A DNA stretch of 64,000 bases from IMG/VR virus record IMGVR_UViG_3300007516_000014, positions 1-64,000 of that record; one strand, written 5' to 3'. This stretch comes from a virus. The notes beneath the pieces were generated by a model. The model made no database searches, was not told the DNA's origin, and saw only the letters and a program-made list of their open reading frames with translations. The translations under genes were made by a program, and so were the position numbers. Each line of letters starts with the position of its first letter. Position 1 is the stretch's first letter. Below are positions 50,679-56,996 of this stretch, piece after piece.

Positions 50679-50727
50679 CCGCTGGTAGCAGCACCGAACA
50701 ACCAGCGGTGGGCGGGCGTAGTATAAT
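50679..50727 (+). promoter_or_regulatory. hairpin followed by a TATAAT box
   Basis: CCGCTGGT (50679-50686) pairs with ACCAGCGG (50701-50708) at the end of the tail gene block, without a T-run. A perfect TATAAT at 50722-50727 lies before the phosphoesterase gene, but no good -35 hexamer is at 16-18 bp, so an activator or another sigma factor may be needed. Confidence 0.35.
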
Positions 50728-50776
50728 CCCGACAATCCGATACTCAGGTGACTAGGTCCATTTGAACCGAGGTCAC

Positions 50777-52066
50777 ATGCCCAGTCCTGCGATCCCCGCC
50801 GCGACCGTTAAGAAGTATGTGACGGTCGTCGAGAAATGCCTGGCGGAGGGTTACGGCTCACCAGGCCTCAAGTCGCCGTTAGGTTCAGCTGTTGTTGAGG
50901 CAGCAAAACGGCTGGGTGTCACCGAGAGCAAGCTAAAGCACCAGCTCAGGACCAGCAAGCCCAACTGGAAACTGTTCAAGCCCGCTACGATAGTCGTAGG
51001 CGGGGCATCGGCCGACAAGACCAAGATCGAGAACAAGGAGCTGCACAAGGCTCTGAAGAAAAAGGCCGCCGAGCACCAGGCTTCGGAGACCGCGCTTGCA
51101 GCCTTGATGGGTCTGAAAGACCGGCTGCCGAGCGAGCCCAGCTGGACGCTGCCGCCGCGCAAGGCCAGCGCCCAAGAGTCGATGGTGCCCACGACGATCT
51201 GGTCCGATTGGCAGATCGGCGAAGTCATCCATCCCGAGGAGGTCGGAGGCCTGAATTCGTTCGACCAGGAAATCGCCTTGGCTCGCGTCAAGCTCCTGGT
51301 CGAGAACACGCTCAAGCTCTGCTTCGACTACATGACCCACCCCACGTATCCCGGCCTCTGCCTGATGCTTGGCGGTGACATGATCTCCGGACAGCTTCAC
51401 CCGGAACTCGCGGAGACGGATTGGGGTACGGCCCTCGATCAGATGCACTGGTGCTACGACAACATCGGCACCGCCATCACCGAGCTGCGCAAGCATTTCC
51501 CGAAAATCCTGATCCCCTGTGTGTTCGGCAATCACGGTCGCAACACGCACAAGCCGCACTTCAAGAATGCGGCGGGGCACAATCACGAGCACACGCTCTA
51601 CAAGTTCCTGGCGGAGAAGTTCGCCGGAGACCCGAACATCCGCTTCCTGCGCTCGCGGGATGTGGATTGTTACTTCCGTCTGTACGGGCATCGTTACCGG
51701 CTGACCCACGGTGACAATCTCGGAACGGCTGGTGGTGATGGTATCATCGGCATCTATGGTAAGGTGAAGCGCGGCGACGTTAAAATTCGCAACGCAGAAG
51801 CCCCCATGGGGCGGGACCATGACACGCTTGTCATCGGTCACTTCCACCAGTGCTTCATCACGCCGCCCATGGTCGTGAACGGTTCGCTTCCCGGCTACAG
51901 CGAGTACGCCAAGCTGAAGCTACGTGTCACGCCCGAGCCGCCAGCCCAGGCGATGTGGTTCACGCATCCCGAACTTGGCCTGGTGTTCCCGAACCGCGTG
52001 TTCGTCGACAAGCCGCTACTGCACCGCGCCCCGATTGACTGGGCGAGTTGGCCGGAGGTCGCGTGA
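50777..52066 (+). CDS. calcineurin-like metallophosphoesterase
   Basis: A 429-residue protein from ATG 50777 (TTG 50762 is possible). The first 130 residues are helical with a helix-turn-helix-like SAVVEAAKRLGVTESKLKHQLRTS. The phosphoesterase core shows IWSDWQIGE (Gln in place of His of the D-x-H motif), LGGDMISG, VFGNHGRNTHK, THGDN and IGHFHQ. The combination resembles phage homologues of SbcD/Mre11-type enzymes, so DNA processing is likely. Confidence 0.8.
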   Translation: MPSPAIPAATVKKYVTVVEKCLAEGYGSPGLKSPLGSAVVEAAKRLGVTESKLKHQLRTSKPNWKLFKPATIVVGGASADKTKIENKELHKALKKKAAEHQASETALAALMGLKDRLPSEPSWTLPPRKASAQESMVPTTIWSDWQIGEVIHPEEVGGLNSFDQEIALARVKLLVENTLKLCFDYMTHPTYPGLCLMLGGDMISGQLHPELAETDWGTALDQMHWCYDNIGTAITELRKHFPKILIPCVFGNHGRNTHKPHFKNAAGHNHEHTLYKFLAEKFAGDPNIRFLRSRDVDCYFRLYGHRYRLTHGDNLGTAGGDGIIGIYGKVKRGDVKIRNAEAPMGRDHDTLVIGHFHQCFITPPMVVNGSLPGYSEYAKLKLRVTPEPPAQAMWFTHPELGLVFPNRVFVDKPLLHRAPIDWASWPEVA

Positions 52067-52521
52067 GCAAGCCATCGCCCTATCGCATCTATCAGGTCGA
52101 TCCGTCGCACACGGATGTCCAGACGCAGTTGGCGTTTATGCACCTGACGTGCTTCCCCGACGTCGAGCAGGTGACACAGGTGGGCGACTGGTGGTTCGCG
52201 TACGCGATTGGCACCACGGAGCCGGTAGCGTTCGCCGGGTTATGGAAGTCGCAGCGCGAGGAGAGTGCCGGTTATCTGGCTCGTGCCGGCGTCATGCCGA
52301 GCGCACGAGGCCACGGCCTACAGAAGCGATTGATCAAATCGCGCGAGGTCGCCGCCAGGAAGAAGGGGTGGCATCTGCTGTTCTCCGACACGTTCCCCGG
52401 CAACGCCCACAGTCTCAACAATCTGTTCGCGGCGGGTTTCCGCTGCTTCGTCCCGAAGACGCCATGGAGCGGTGACGAATGGATCTACATGAAGAAGATC
52501 ATCAGCGACGGTGTCGGCTGA
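52063..52521 (+). CDS. GNAT-family N-acetyltransferase
   Basis: A 152-residue protein starting at GTG 52063, overlapping the phosphoesterase stop. RAGVMPSARGHGLQKRLIKS is the acetyl-CoA-binding motif A (Q/R-x-x-G-x-G/A here R-G-H-G-L), and GNAHSLNNLFAAGFRCF the motif B region. The substrate is unknown; protein, aminosugar or modified-base acetylation are possible. Confidence 0.82.
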   Translation: MSKPSPYRIYQVDPSHTDVQTQLAFMHLTCFPDVEQVTQVGDWWFAYAIGTTEPVAFAGLWKSQREESAGYLARAGVMPSARGHGLQKRLIKSREVAARKKGWHLLFSDTFPGNAHSLNNLFAAGFRCFVPKTPWSGDEWIYMKKIISDGVG

Positions 52522-52525
52522 TTTC

Positions 52526-52541
52526 GTGCAATCAGTTGCAC
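52526..52541 (+). repeat. dispersed palindrome, copy 19
   Basis: GTGCAATCAGTTGCAC extended by GATTTCG (52519 on) and CGAAATC, giving a 12-bp stem with a 3-nt bulge. Confidence 0.85.
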
Positions 52542-52606
52542 GACGAAATCCTGGTCGCAGACTCATTTACACCTAGCCTTAGACTCAAAGTATTGTATCT
52601 TCGGTT
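52542..52606 (+). promoter_or_regulatory. AT-rich promoter-like interval between two palindromes
   Basis: Between copies 19 and 20 lies the AT-richest short intergenic stretch, with TTTACA (52566-52571) and TATTGT (52591-52596) 19 bp apart. The spacing is long for a sigma70 promoter. Two flanking binding-site-like elements make this the best candidate for an operator-controlled start. Confidence 0.35.
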
Positions 52607-52622
52607 GTGCAATCAGTTGCAC
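52607..52622 (+). repeat. dispersed palindrome, copy 20
   Basis: GTGCAATCAGTTGCAC, ending 8 nt before the ribosome-binding site of the DUF4406 gene; 81 bp from copy 19. Confidence 0.85.
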
Positions 52623-52642
52623 AGCACACCAAGGAGGGTGGC

Positions 52643-52996
52643 ATGAAGGTCTATCTAGCAGGTCCGATGCGGGGCATTGCCCAGTTCAACGCCCCGGCAT
52701 TTCACGAAGCGGCGGCACGCCTTCGGGCAGAAGGGCACGAAGTCTTCAGCCCTGCGGAGCAAGGTATCAAATTGTTCGGAGAAGAAGTGCGGGATAGCGC
52801 GGGCGGAGATGAAGGCAAGATGGCTGGCGATGAGATGACCATCGCCCGTACGGTGTTCCATGTCGACCTCGCCTACATATGCCTGCAAGCCGAAACGGTG
52901 GTCCTGCTGCCAGGGTGGGAGCGTAGTAGGGGCGCTAAGGCAGAGCGAGCGGTAGCTTACGCGCTGGGCCTCGAAGTTCGTGAGTACGTGGCATGA
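52643..52996 (+). CDS. DUF4406 / nucleoside deoxyribosyltransferase-like protein
   Basis: A 117-residue protein from ATG 52643 behind AAGGAGGG. MKVYLAGPMRGIAQFNAPAFHEAAARLRAEGHEVFSP is the DUF4406 signature, a family related to nucleoside 2-deoxyribosyltransferases. VVLLPGWERSRGAKAERAVAYALG completes the fold. Likely handles nucleotides or a nucleotide-like signal. It overlaps the nucleotide kinase gene by 4 nt, which supports a nucleotide-metabolism role. Confidence 0.8.
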   Translation: MKVYLAGPMRGIAQFNAPAFHEAAARLRAEGHEVFSPAEQGIKLFGEEVRDSAGGDEGKMAGDEMTIARTVFHVDLAYICLQAETVVLLPGWERSRGAKAERAVAYALGLEVREYVA

Positions 52997-53574
52997 GCCT
53001 CGTAATCGCCCTGTGTGGCACTATCGGGTCAGGCAAGACCACAGTCGCCGACCATCTCGTCCTTCGCCATGGCTTCCAGCGCGTGAAGTTCGCTGACGGT
53101 CTGAAGAACATGCTCGCGGCGTTCCTGCGGATGCAGGGCTGTACCGACGAGTACATCAAGCGGTGCATCGAGGGAGATCTCAAGACCAAGCCGATCCCCG
53201 AGCTGGGCGGACGCACACCACGGCACGCCATGGTGACTCTCGGCACCGAATGGGGCCGTAACTGCATGAACACGGATCTGTGGGTGATAGCCTGGCGCGG
53301 TGCCACTCAGGGGGTTCTGGCCAATCGCACGCCCGTGGTGGTCGACGACTGCCGGTTCCTGAACGAGTACGACGCGATCCGCAGCATGAACGGCCTGGTG
53401 TGGCGAGTAGCTCGCGAAGGCGGTGAAAAAAGCAATCACGTCAGCGAGACCGAGCAGTTGCTATTTGACGTCGATGCCAACAAGCTGAACAACGCCTCGA
53501 TCAATCAGCTACTGCTGTGGGTCGACCAGCAGCTCCGGGCGTACCAGAAGAAGGTCTACGCTGCGGCGGTGTAA
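52993..53574 (+). CDS. P-loop deoxynucleoside monophosphate kinase-like protein
   Basis: A 193-residue protein. Walker A GTIGSGKT (9-16), then FADGLKNMLAAFL, TLGTEWGRN and VVVDDCRFLNEYDAI with the acidic pair of Walker B. This matches T4 gp1-type dNMP kinases; related P-loop kinases phosphorylate 5-hydroxymethyluracil in phage DNA. Which substrate applies cannot be read from the sequence. Given the sugar cassette elsewhere, a DNA-modification role is worth keeping open. Confidence 0.78.
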   Translation: MSLVIALCGTIGSGKTTVADHLVLRHGFQRVKFADGLKNMLAAFLRMQGCTDEYIKRCIEGDLKTKPIPELGGRTPRHAMVTLGTEWGRNCMNTDLWVIAWRGATQGVLANRTPVVVDDCRFLNEYDAIRSMNGLVWRVAREGGEKSNHVSETEQLLFDVDANKLNNASINQLLLWVDQQLRAYQKKVYAAAV

Positions 53575-53580
53575 TTCCTA

Positions 53581-53608
53581 TTGCCCCAGGTACGGACATG
53601 ACTATGCT
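53581..53608 (+). promoter_or_regulatory. putative sigma70-like promoter
   Basis: TTGCCC (53581-53586), a 16-bp spacer, TATGCT (53603-53608), in the 57-nt gap before the AAA+ gene. Confidence 0.5.
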
Positions 53609-53631
53609 CTCCGAACTGCCAAGGAGGGCAC

Positions 53632-54816
53632 ATGGACGGATCACTCGTAGCACTGGCAATCAAGGCGAACATGCCGATGATTGCGGTGACAACTGACGAC
53701 CGGCTCAATCTCGAAGCCGTGCTGAAGCATATCACCGGCAGGGAGGTCGAGAAGACGATCACGCCGGGCGCAGGGAAGATGCCTAATGGCAGCCTGTTCG
53801 TCGGCCCCGACAACCTGCCGATGCCTGCGGCCATGTATGGCGACATGGTGAAGAACGAGTGCGTGTACGTAGCGGTGAACCTGAAGAAGGTACCGACGCA
53901 CTTCTTCGACGCTGGCGAGGTGCCGGTCCCGAAGGACATGCTGGAGCAGCTTCTACTGTCTGGCCTCAAGTCCAAGAAGATCGTCGACAGCGTGATGCCG
54001 GTGCTGGGTGGCCTGACCATCGCCCGAGCCGTCGAGGTGGTCCGGCTGACCATGAGCCGCGACGGTTCGCTGACCAGCTCCGGGATCGCCAAGACACGGC
54101 GCGACATCACGCGAGACGCTCGCGGCGTCACCCTGATCGACACCAAGGATGATGCGTACATGCCGCCCAGCGAGCTGGCCGGTTACATGAAAGCCGAGAA
54201 GGATTACTTCCTGACCGGAACCGACCCGCGTCTGATGCCTCGCGGCCTGTTGTTCGACGGCCCTCCCGGTACAGGCAAGACAGCGGCGGCCAAGCACATA
54301 GCCCACGAGTTCGGTATCCCGCTGTATCGCGTGGACTTCGGCACCGTCCAGGAGAAGTGGGTGGGGTCGAGCGAGGAGCATATGACCCGCGCCCTGTCGC
54401 AGCTCGATGCGGCGGAGCCGTGTGTCGCCCTGTTCGACGAGATCGAGAAGATGGTCTCGGGCTCTGACTCGACCGGGATCGGCGGCAAGATGATGGCCCA
54501 GGTTCTGTGGTGGATGCAGGAGCGGGACAGCCGGGTGTTCGTCGTCATGACGACCAACAAGATCAAGAACATTCCGCCCGAGCTGTTCAGGCCCGGACGC
54601 ATCGACGATGTCATGGTGTTCAATGGCCTCAAGAGCGCCGCCGAGGTGAATGCGTTCATTGGGCATGTTTTGAAGCAGTTCCCGGCCGATCTCCAAATGC
54701 CGGTGAAAGACGTGAAGTACTCGAAGCCCGCCAGCCAACTCTTCGCCACGCAGGCCGACGTCACGGTAGCCGTCTACAAGGCTATAAAAATGAAAGCCGC
54801 AGCAAATAAAAATTGA
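53632..54816 (+). CDS. AAA+ ATPase, FtsH/Cdc48-like core
   Basis: A 394-residue protein behind AAGGAGGG. Walker A GPPGTGKT (210-217), Walker B ALFDEIEKM (Asp269, Glu270), sensor 1 MTTN, and ELFRPGRID with the arginine finger of classic AAA proteins. The N-terminal 180 residues are phage-specific; no protease domain follows. Similar proteins act as remodelling ATPases. As first gene of the replication block it may unfold replication or host proteins. Confidence 0.85.
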   Translation: MDGSLVALAIKANMPMIAVTTDDRLNLEAVLKHITGREVEKTITPGAGKMPNGSLFVGPDNLPMPAAMYGDMVKNECVYVAVNLKKVPTHFFDAGEVPVPKDMLEQLLLSGLKSKKIVDSVMPVLGGLTIARAVEVVRLTMSRDGSLTSSGIAKTRRDITRDARGVTLIDTKDDAYMPPSELAGYMKAEKDYFLTGTDPRLMPRGLLFDGPPGTGKTAAAKHIAHEFGIPLYRVDFGTVQEKWVGSSEEHMTRALSQLDAAEPCVALFDEIEKMVSGSDSTGIGGKMMAQVLWWMQERDSRVFVVMTTNKIKNIPPELFRPGRIDDVMVFNGLKSAAEVNAFIGHVLKQFPADLQMPVKDVKYSKPASQLFATQADVTVAVYKAIKMKAAANKN

Positions 54817-54841
54817 TCTTTGTCAATACCAGCCCTATCGT
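54813..54841 (+). promoter_or_regulatory. putative sigma70-like promoter
   Basis: TTGATC (54813-54818), a 17-bp spacer and TATCGT (54836-54841). It overlaps the AAA+ stop and lies 28 nt before the next ribosome-binding site. Confidence 0.5.
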
Positions 54842-54881
54842 CCGTCCCGCTTCCAACAACTCATGGCCAAGGAGGGCCACT

Positions 54882-55430
54882 ATGGAAAAAGTATTTATCG
54901 AGGGCACCGGCAAGAAGCCCGACTATCTCGTCATCGCCAGTAAGGGCCACATCGTTCTCGGCCTGAAGCCTGTGCTGGAGAACCTCGTGGGCAAGGACTA
55001 CGAGCATCTGTCGGTGATCGGCTTCCGGCTGCGCTCCGTGTCGAAGGTCAAGGTCATCGACACGGGCGTGCTGATCGCCCCGTGGCCCAAGATCACTTTC
55101 AACGCCCGTGACACAACCCGCGCGTCGTGCACGGTGGGTGCCGGCGTCGAGCGTGTCCACGTCTCGACTGTCGAGATGCTTGGCCAGTTCCTGGCGGAGC
55201 ACAATGCGGCGACCAAGCTGGCCCAGCAGGTCATCGACATGGTCGGAGACGACTGCCTGTATTCGGTCGTCGAGTTGTCTGACTTCATCGCGGCGACCTA
55301 CGCCGAAGTCATCGACAAGAACAAGCCCGAGGAAGACTTCGACAAGGCAGCGGTGGTCGCCGGTGCCAACGTGATCGACCTTCAGGCCGCTGCGCTCAGC
55401 AAGGCCATCGACAAGTACAAGTTCAACTGA
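54882..55430 (+). CDS. hypothetical protein
   Basis: A 182-residue protein from ATG 54882 behind AAGGAGGG. Beta-rich N-terminal half (DYLVIASKGHIVLGL, LSVIGFRLRSVSKVKVI) and helical C-terminal half. No family recognised. The next gene starts 2 nt after its stop, so it belongs to the replication-initiation unit. Confidence 0.6.
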   Translation: MEKVFIEGTGKKPDYLVIASKGHIVLGLKPVLENLVGKDYEHLSVIGFRLRSVSKVKVIDTGVLIAPWPKITFNARDTTRASCTVGAGVERVHVSTVEMLGQFLAEHNAATKLAQQVIDMVGDDCLYSVVELSDFIAATYAEVIDKNKPEEDFDKAAVVAGANVIDLQAAALSKAIDKYKFN

Positions 55431-55431
55431 G

Positions 55432-56430
55432 TTGGCTCTTACCGCTCACCTCGACCGTTGTGTCGAGGTAGCGGGGAGCGACCGTGTCGGTCATTTCCTG
55501 CACCGTCTCGTGCGGTGGCAACCGCATACCAACGTAATACGTAGCGGCCGTGCCTGGGTAGGCTGGCCACGCTCAAGATGGCAGAAGGAGCTGAAGCTCT
55601 CGGCCGACCAGTTCCGACTGGTCTTGTTGAAGGCCGCCGCTGCCGGCCTGATCTACCGGTGCCAGATGCTTCGCGGTGGACTGAATGTGCTGCACATAGC
55701 ACTCACCGACGAGTGCATCCTGAAGCTAGTAAACGGCGTCGAACCCCTCACTCCAGTGAGGGAAAAACCCCTCACTCCAGTGAGGGGAAAACCCCTCACT
55801 CTATATAAGAACCCTAAGAAAGAACCCGGAGAAAGTACCAAGATAGCGACCGACTTCGCGGTCGCGAGTTCGGAGTCCGAGAAAACCATCGAGAAGAGTT
55901 CCGGGAACGTAGTCCTGTTCCCAGGTCAAGGAGGACCGATGAACAAGCTCAGCGCTGATATTGGAAAGAAGTTTGCGGACGCTTCGTCGTACGCCCAGAA
56001 AATCGACACGCTCAAGCCGGACAGGACCGCGTCCTTGGTTCAGGCGTGGAGGGGGTCCACCAAGGCCACGGTTACCGACAAGATGGCCGGGCAGTTGAAG
56101 TACCTGCTCAAGACCCGGCCCAACGCTCTGAAGATCGTCCGGTTCGCCCTGAAGAATTGGGGCGATCTGACGTACCGGGCCGAGAAGCATCACGGTGCGT
56201 TCAAGTCTCCCAGCGCTCCGAACCTCGGCTATCTGGTAAAGTTCGCCCATGTAGCGGTGGAGCTGATGAACCAGGCCGCCAGCAAGCCGGTCGTGGTTGT
56301 GGCCCCGCCAGTGCAATCAATTGCACAGACAGCCCCGGTCAAGGTCAAGGTCAAGCCCGCGACCTTCGCCGAGATCCTCGCCATAGAGGCAGAACTGGAA
56401 GCCCTCGAAGCATTGAAGGCCGCATCGTGA
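55432..56430 (+). CDS. lambda-O-like replication initiator
   Basis: A 332-residue protein with TTG start 1 nt after the previous stop. Residues 1-100 look like a winged helix (TNVIRSGRAWVGWPRSRWQKELKLSADQFRLVLLKAAAAGLIYRC) for binding origin DNA. Residues 104-127 are encoded by 24-bp iterons. The C-terminal part is basic and helical (SLVQAWRGSTKATVTDKMAGQLKYLLKTRPN), where lambda O binds the helicase loader complex. Architecture, internal origin and position before a loader and a DnaB gene support the call; sequence similarity to O is not evident. Confidence 0.65.
   Translation: MALTAHLDRCVEVAGSDRVGHFLHRLVRWQPHTNVIRSGRAWVGWPRSRWQKELKLSADQFRLVLLKAAAAGLIYRCQMLRGGLNVLHIALTDECILKLVNGVEPLTPVREKPLTPVRGKPLTLYKNPKKEPGESTKIATDFAVASSESEKTIEKSSGNVVLFPGQGGPMNKLSADIGKKFADASSYAQKIDTLKPDRTASLVQAWRGSTKATVTDKMAGQLKYLLKTRPNALKIVRFALKNWGDLTYRAEKHHGAFKSPSAPNLGYLVKFAHVAVELMNQAASKPVVVVAPPVQSIAQTAPVKVKVKPATFAEILAIEAELEALEALKAAS
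55744..55810 (+). other. iteron array, candidate replication origin
   Basis: Units of 24 bp begin at 55744, 55768 and 55792. Each of the first two is CCCCTCACTCCAGTGAGGG, an inverted repeat with 9-bp arms, separated by A-runs; the third has only the left arm CCCCTCACT and runs into the AT-rich CTATATAAG. Iterons with inverted symmetry inside the initiator gene next to AT-rich DNA are the design of the lambda origin. Confidence 0.65.
56311..56326 (+). repeat. dispersed palindrome, copy 21
   Basis: GTGCAATCAATTGCAC in the initiator gene; read as VQSIAQ. Confidence 0.85.
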
Positions 56431-56996
56431 CCTCCCCTTGGTATACGATGCCGCACGGCGTCTTGACGGAAGAGAAGCACCACATGTTGGTGGCCAGCCG
56501 TGAGGCTATCGCCAAGGACGCAGGCATACCCCAGGAGCTGCTGTGGAGGCCGCTACCGGCCATTACCGCCGGCGAGCGCACTTGGATAGCCAAATTCAAG
56601 CAACATCGCTCAGCGGGCTTCTGTGGCCTTCTGCTGACGGGTGAAAAGCCGTCTCCTGATCCGCTCTCCCGGATCGGGGCAATCGCCGGGTGTTTGTCCC
56701 GTAATTTCGTCCGGGCACGGGTGTTCTCGTTGCTCGAAGTGCTGGCCGCCACGAACGACAACAATCCTGTCGAGGCGACCTGCCTGCTGATCCCGGACTT
56801 CATTCCGGACAAAAAGACCGCTTCGGCGACGCCGAGTTGGAAAGTGCAGCAGATCACGGCCCTACTGACTGAGCGCTGGAGCGCGAGCAACATGCAGACC
56901 GTCTTGTACGCCCCGAGCATGGCGGACATTCAGTCCGAATATGGTTCCTACGTCGGAAGTCTCATTCAGAACCATTATCAGCCGGTAGCCATCTGA
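56427..56996 (+). CDS. degenerate DnaC-like helicase loader
   Basis: A 189-residue protein from GTG 56427, between the initiator and the DnaB helicase and overlapping both. The middle has a DnaC/AAA+ shape: LLLTGEKPSPDPLSRIGAIAGCL where a Walker A should be, CLLIPDFIPD where Walker B (LLIIDDF) should be, and KVQQITALLTERWSASNMQTVLYAP like the region after it. The G-K-T/S residues are lost, so it probably does not hydrolyse ATP. The role as loader is inferred from context and fold pattern. Confidence 0.5.
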   Translation: MTSPWYTMPHGVLTEEKHHMLVASREAIAKDAGIPQELLWRPLPAITAGERTWIAKFKQHRSAGFCGLLLTGEKPSPDPLSRIGAIAGCLSRNFVRARVFSLLEVLAATNDNNPVEATCLLIPDFIPDKKTASATPSWKVQQITALLTERWSASNMQTVLYAPSMADIQSEYGSYVGSLIQNHYQPVAI

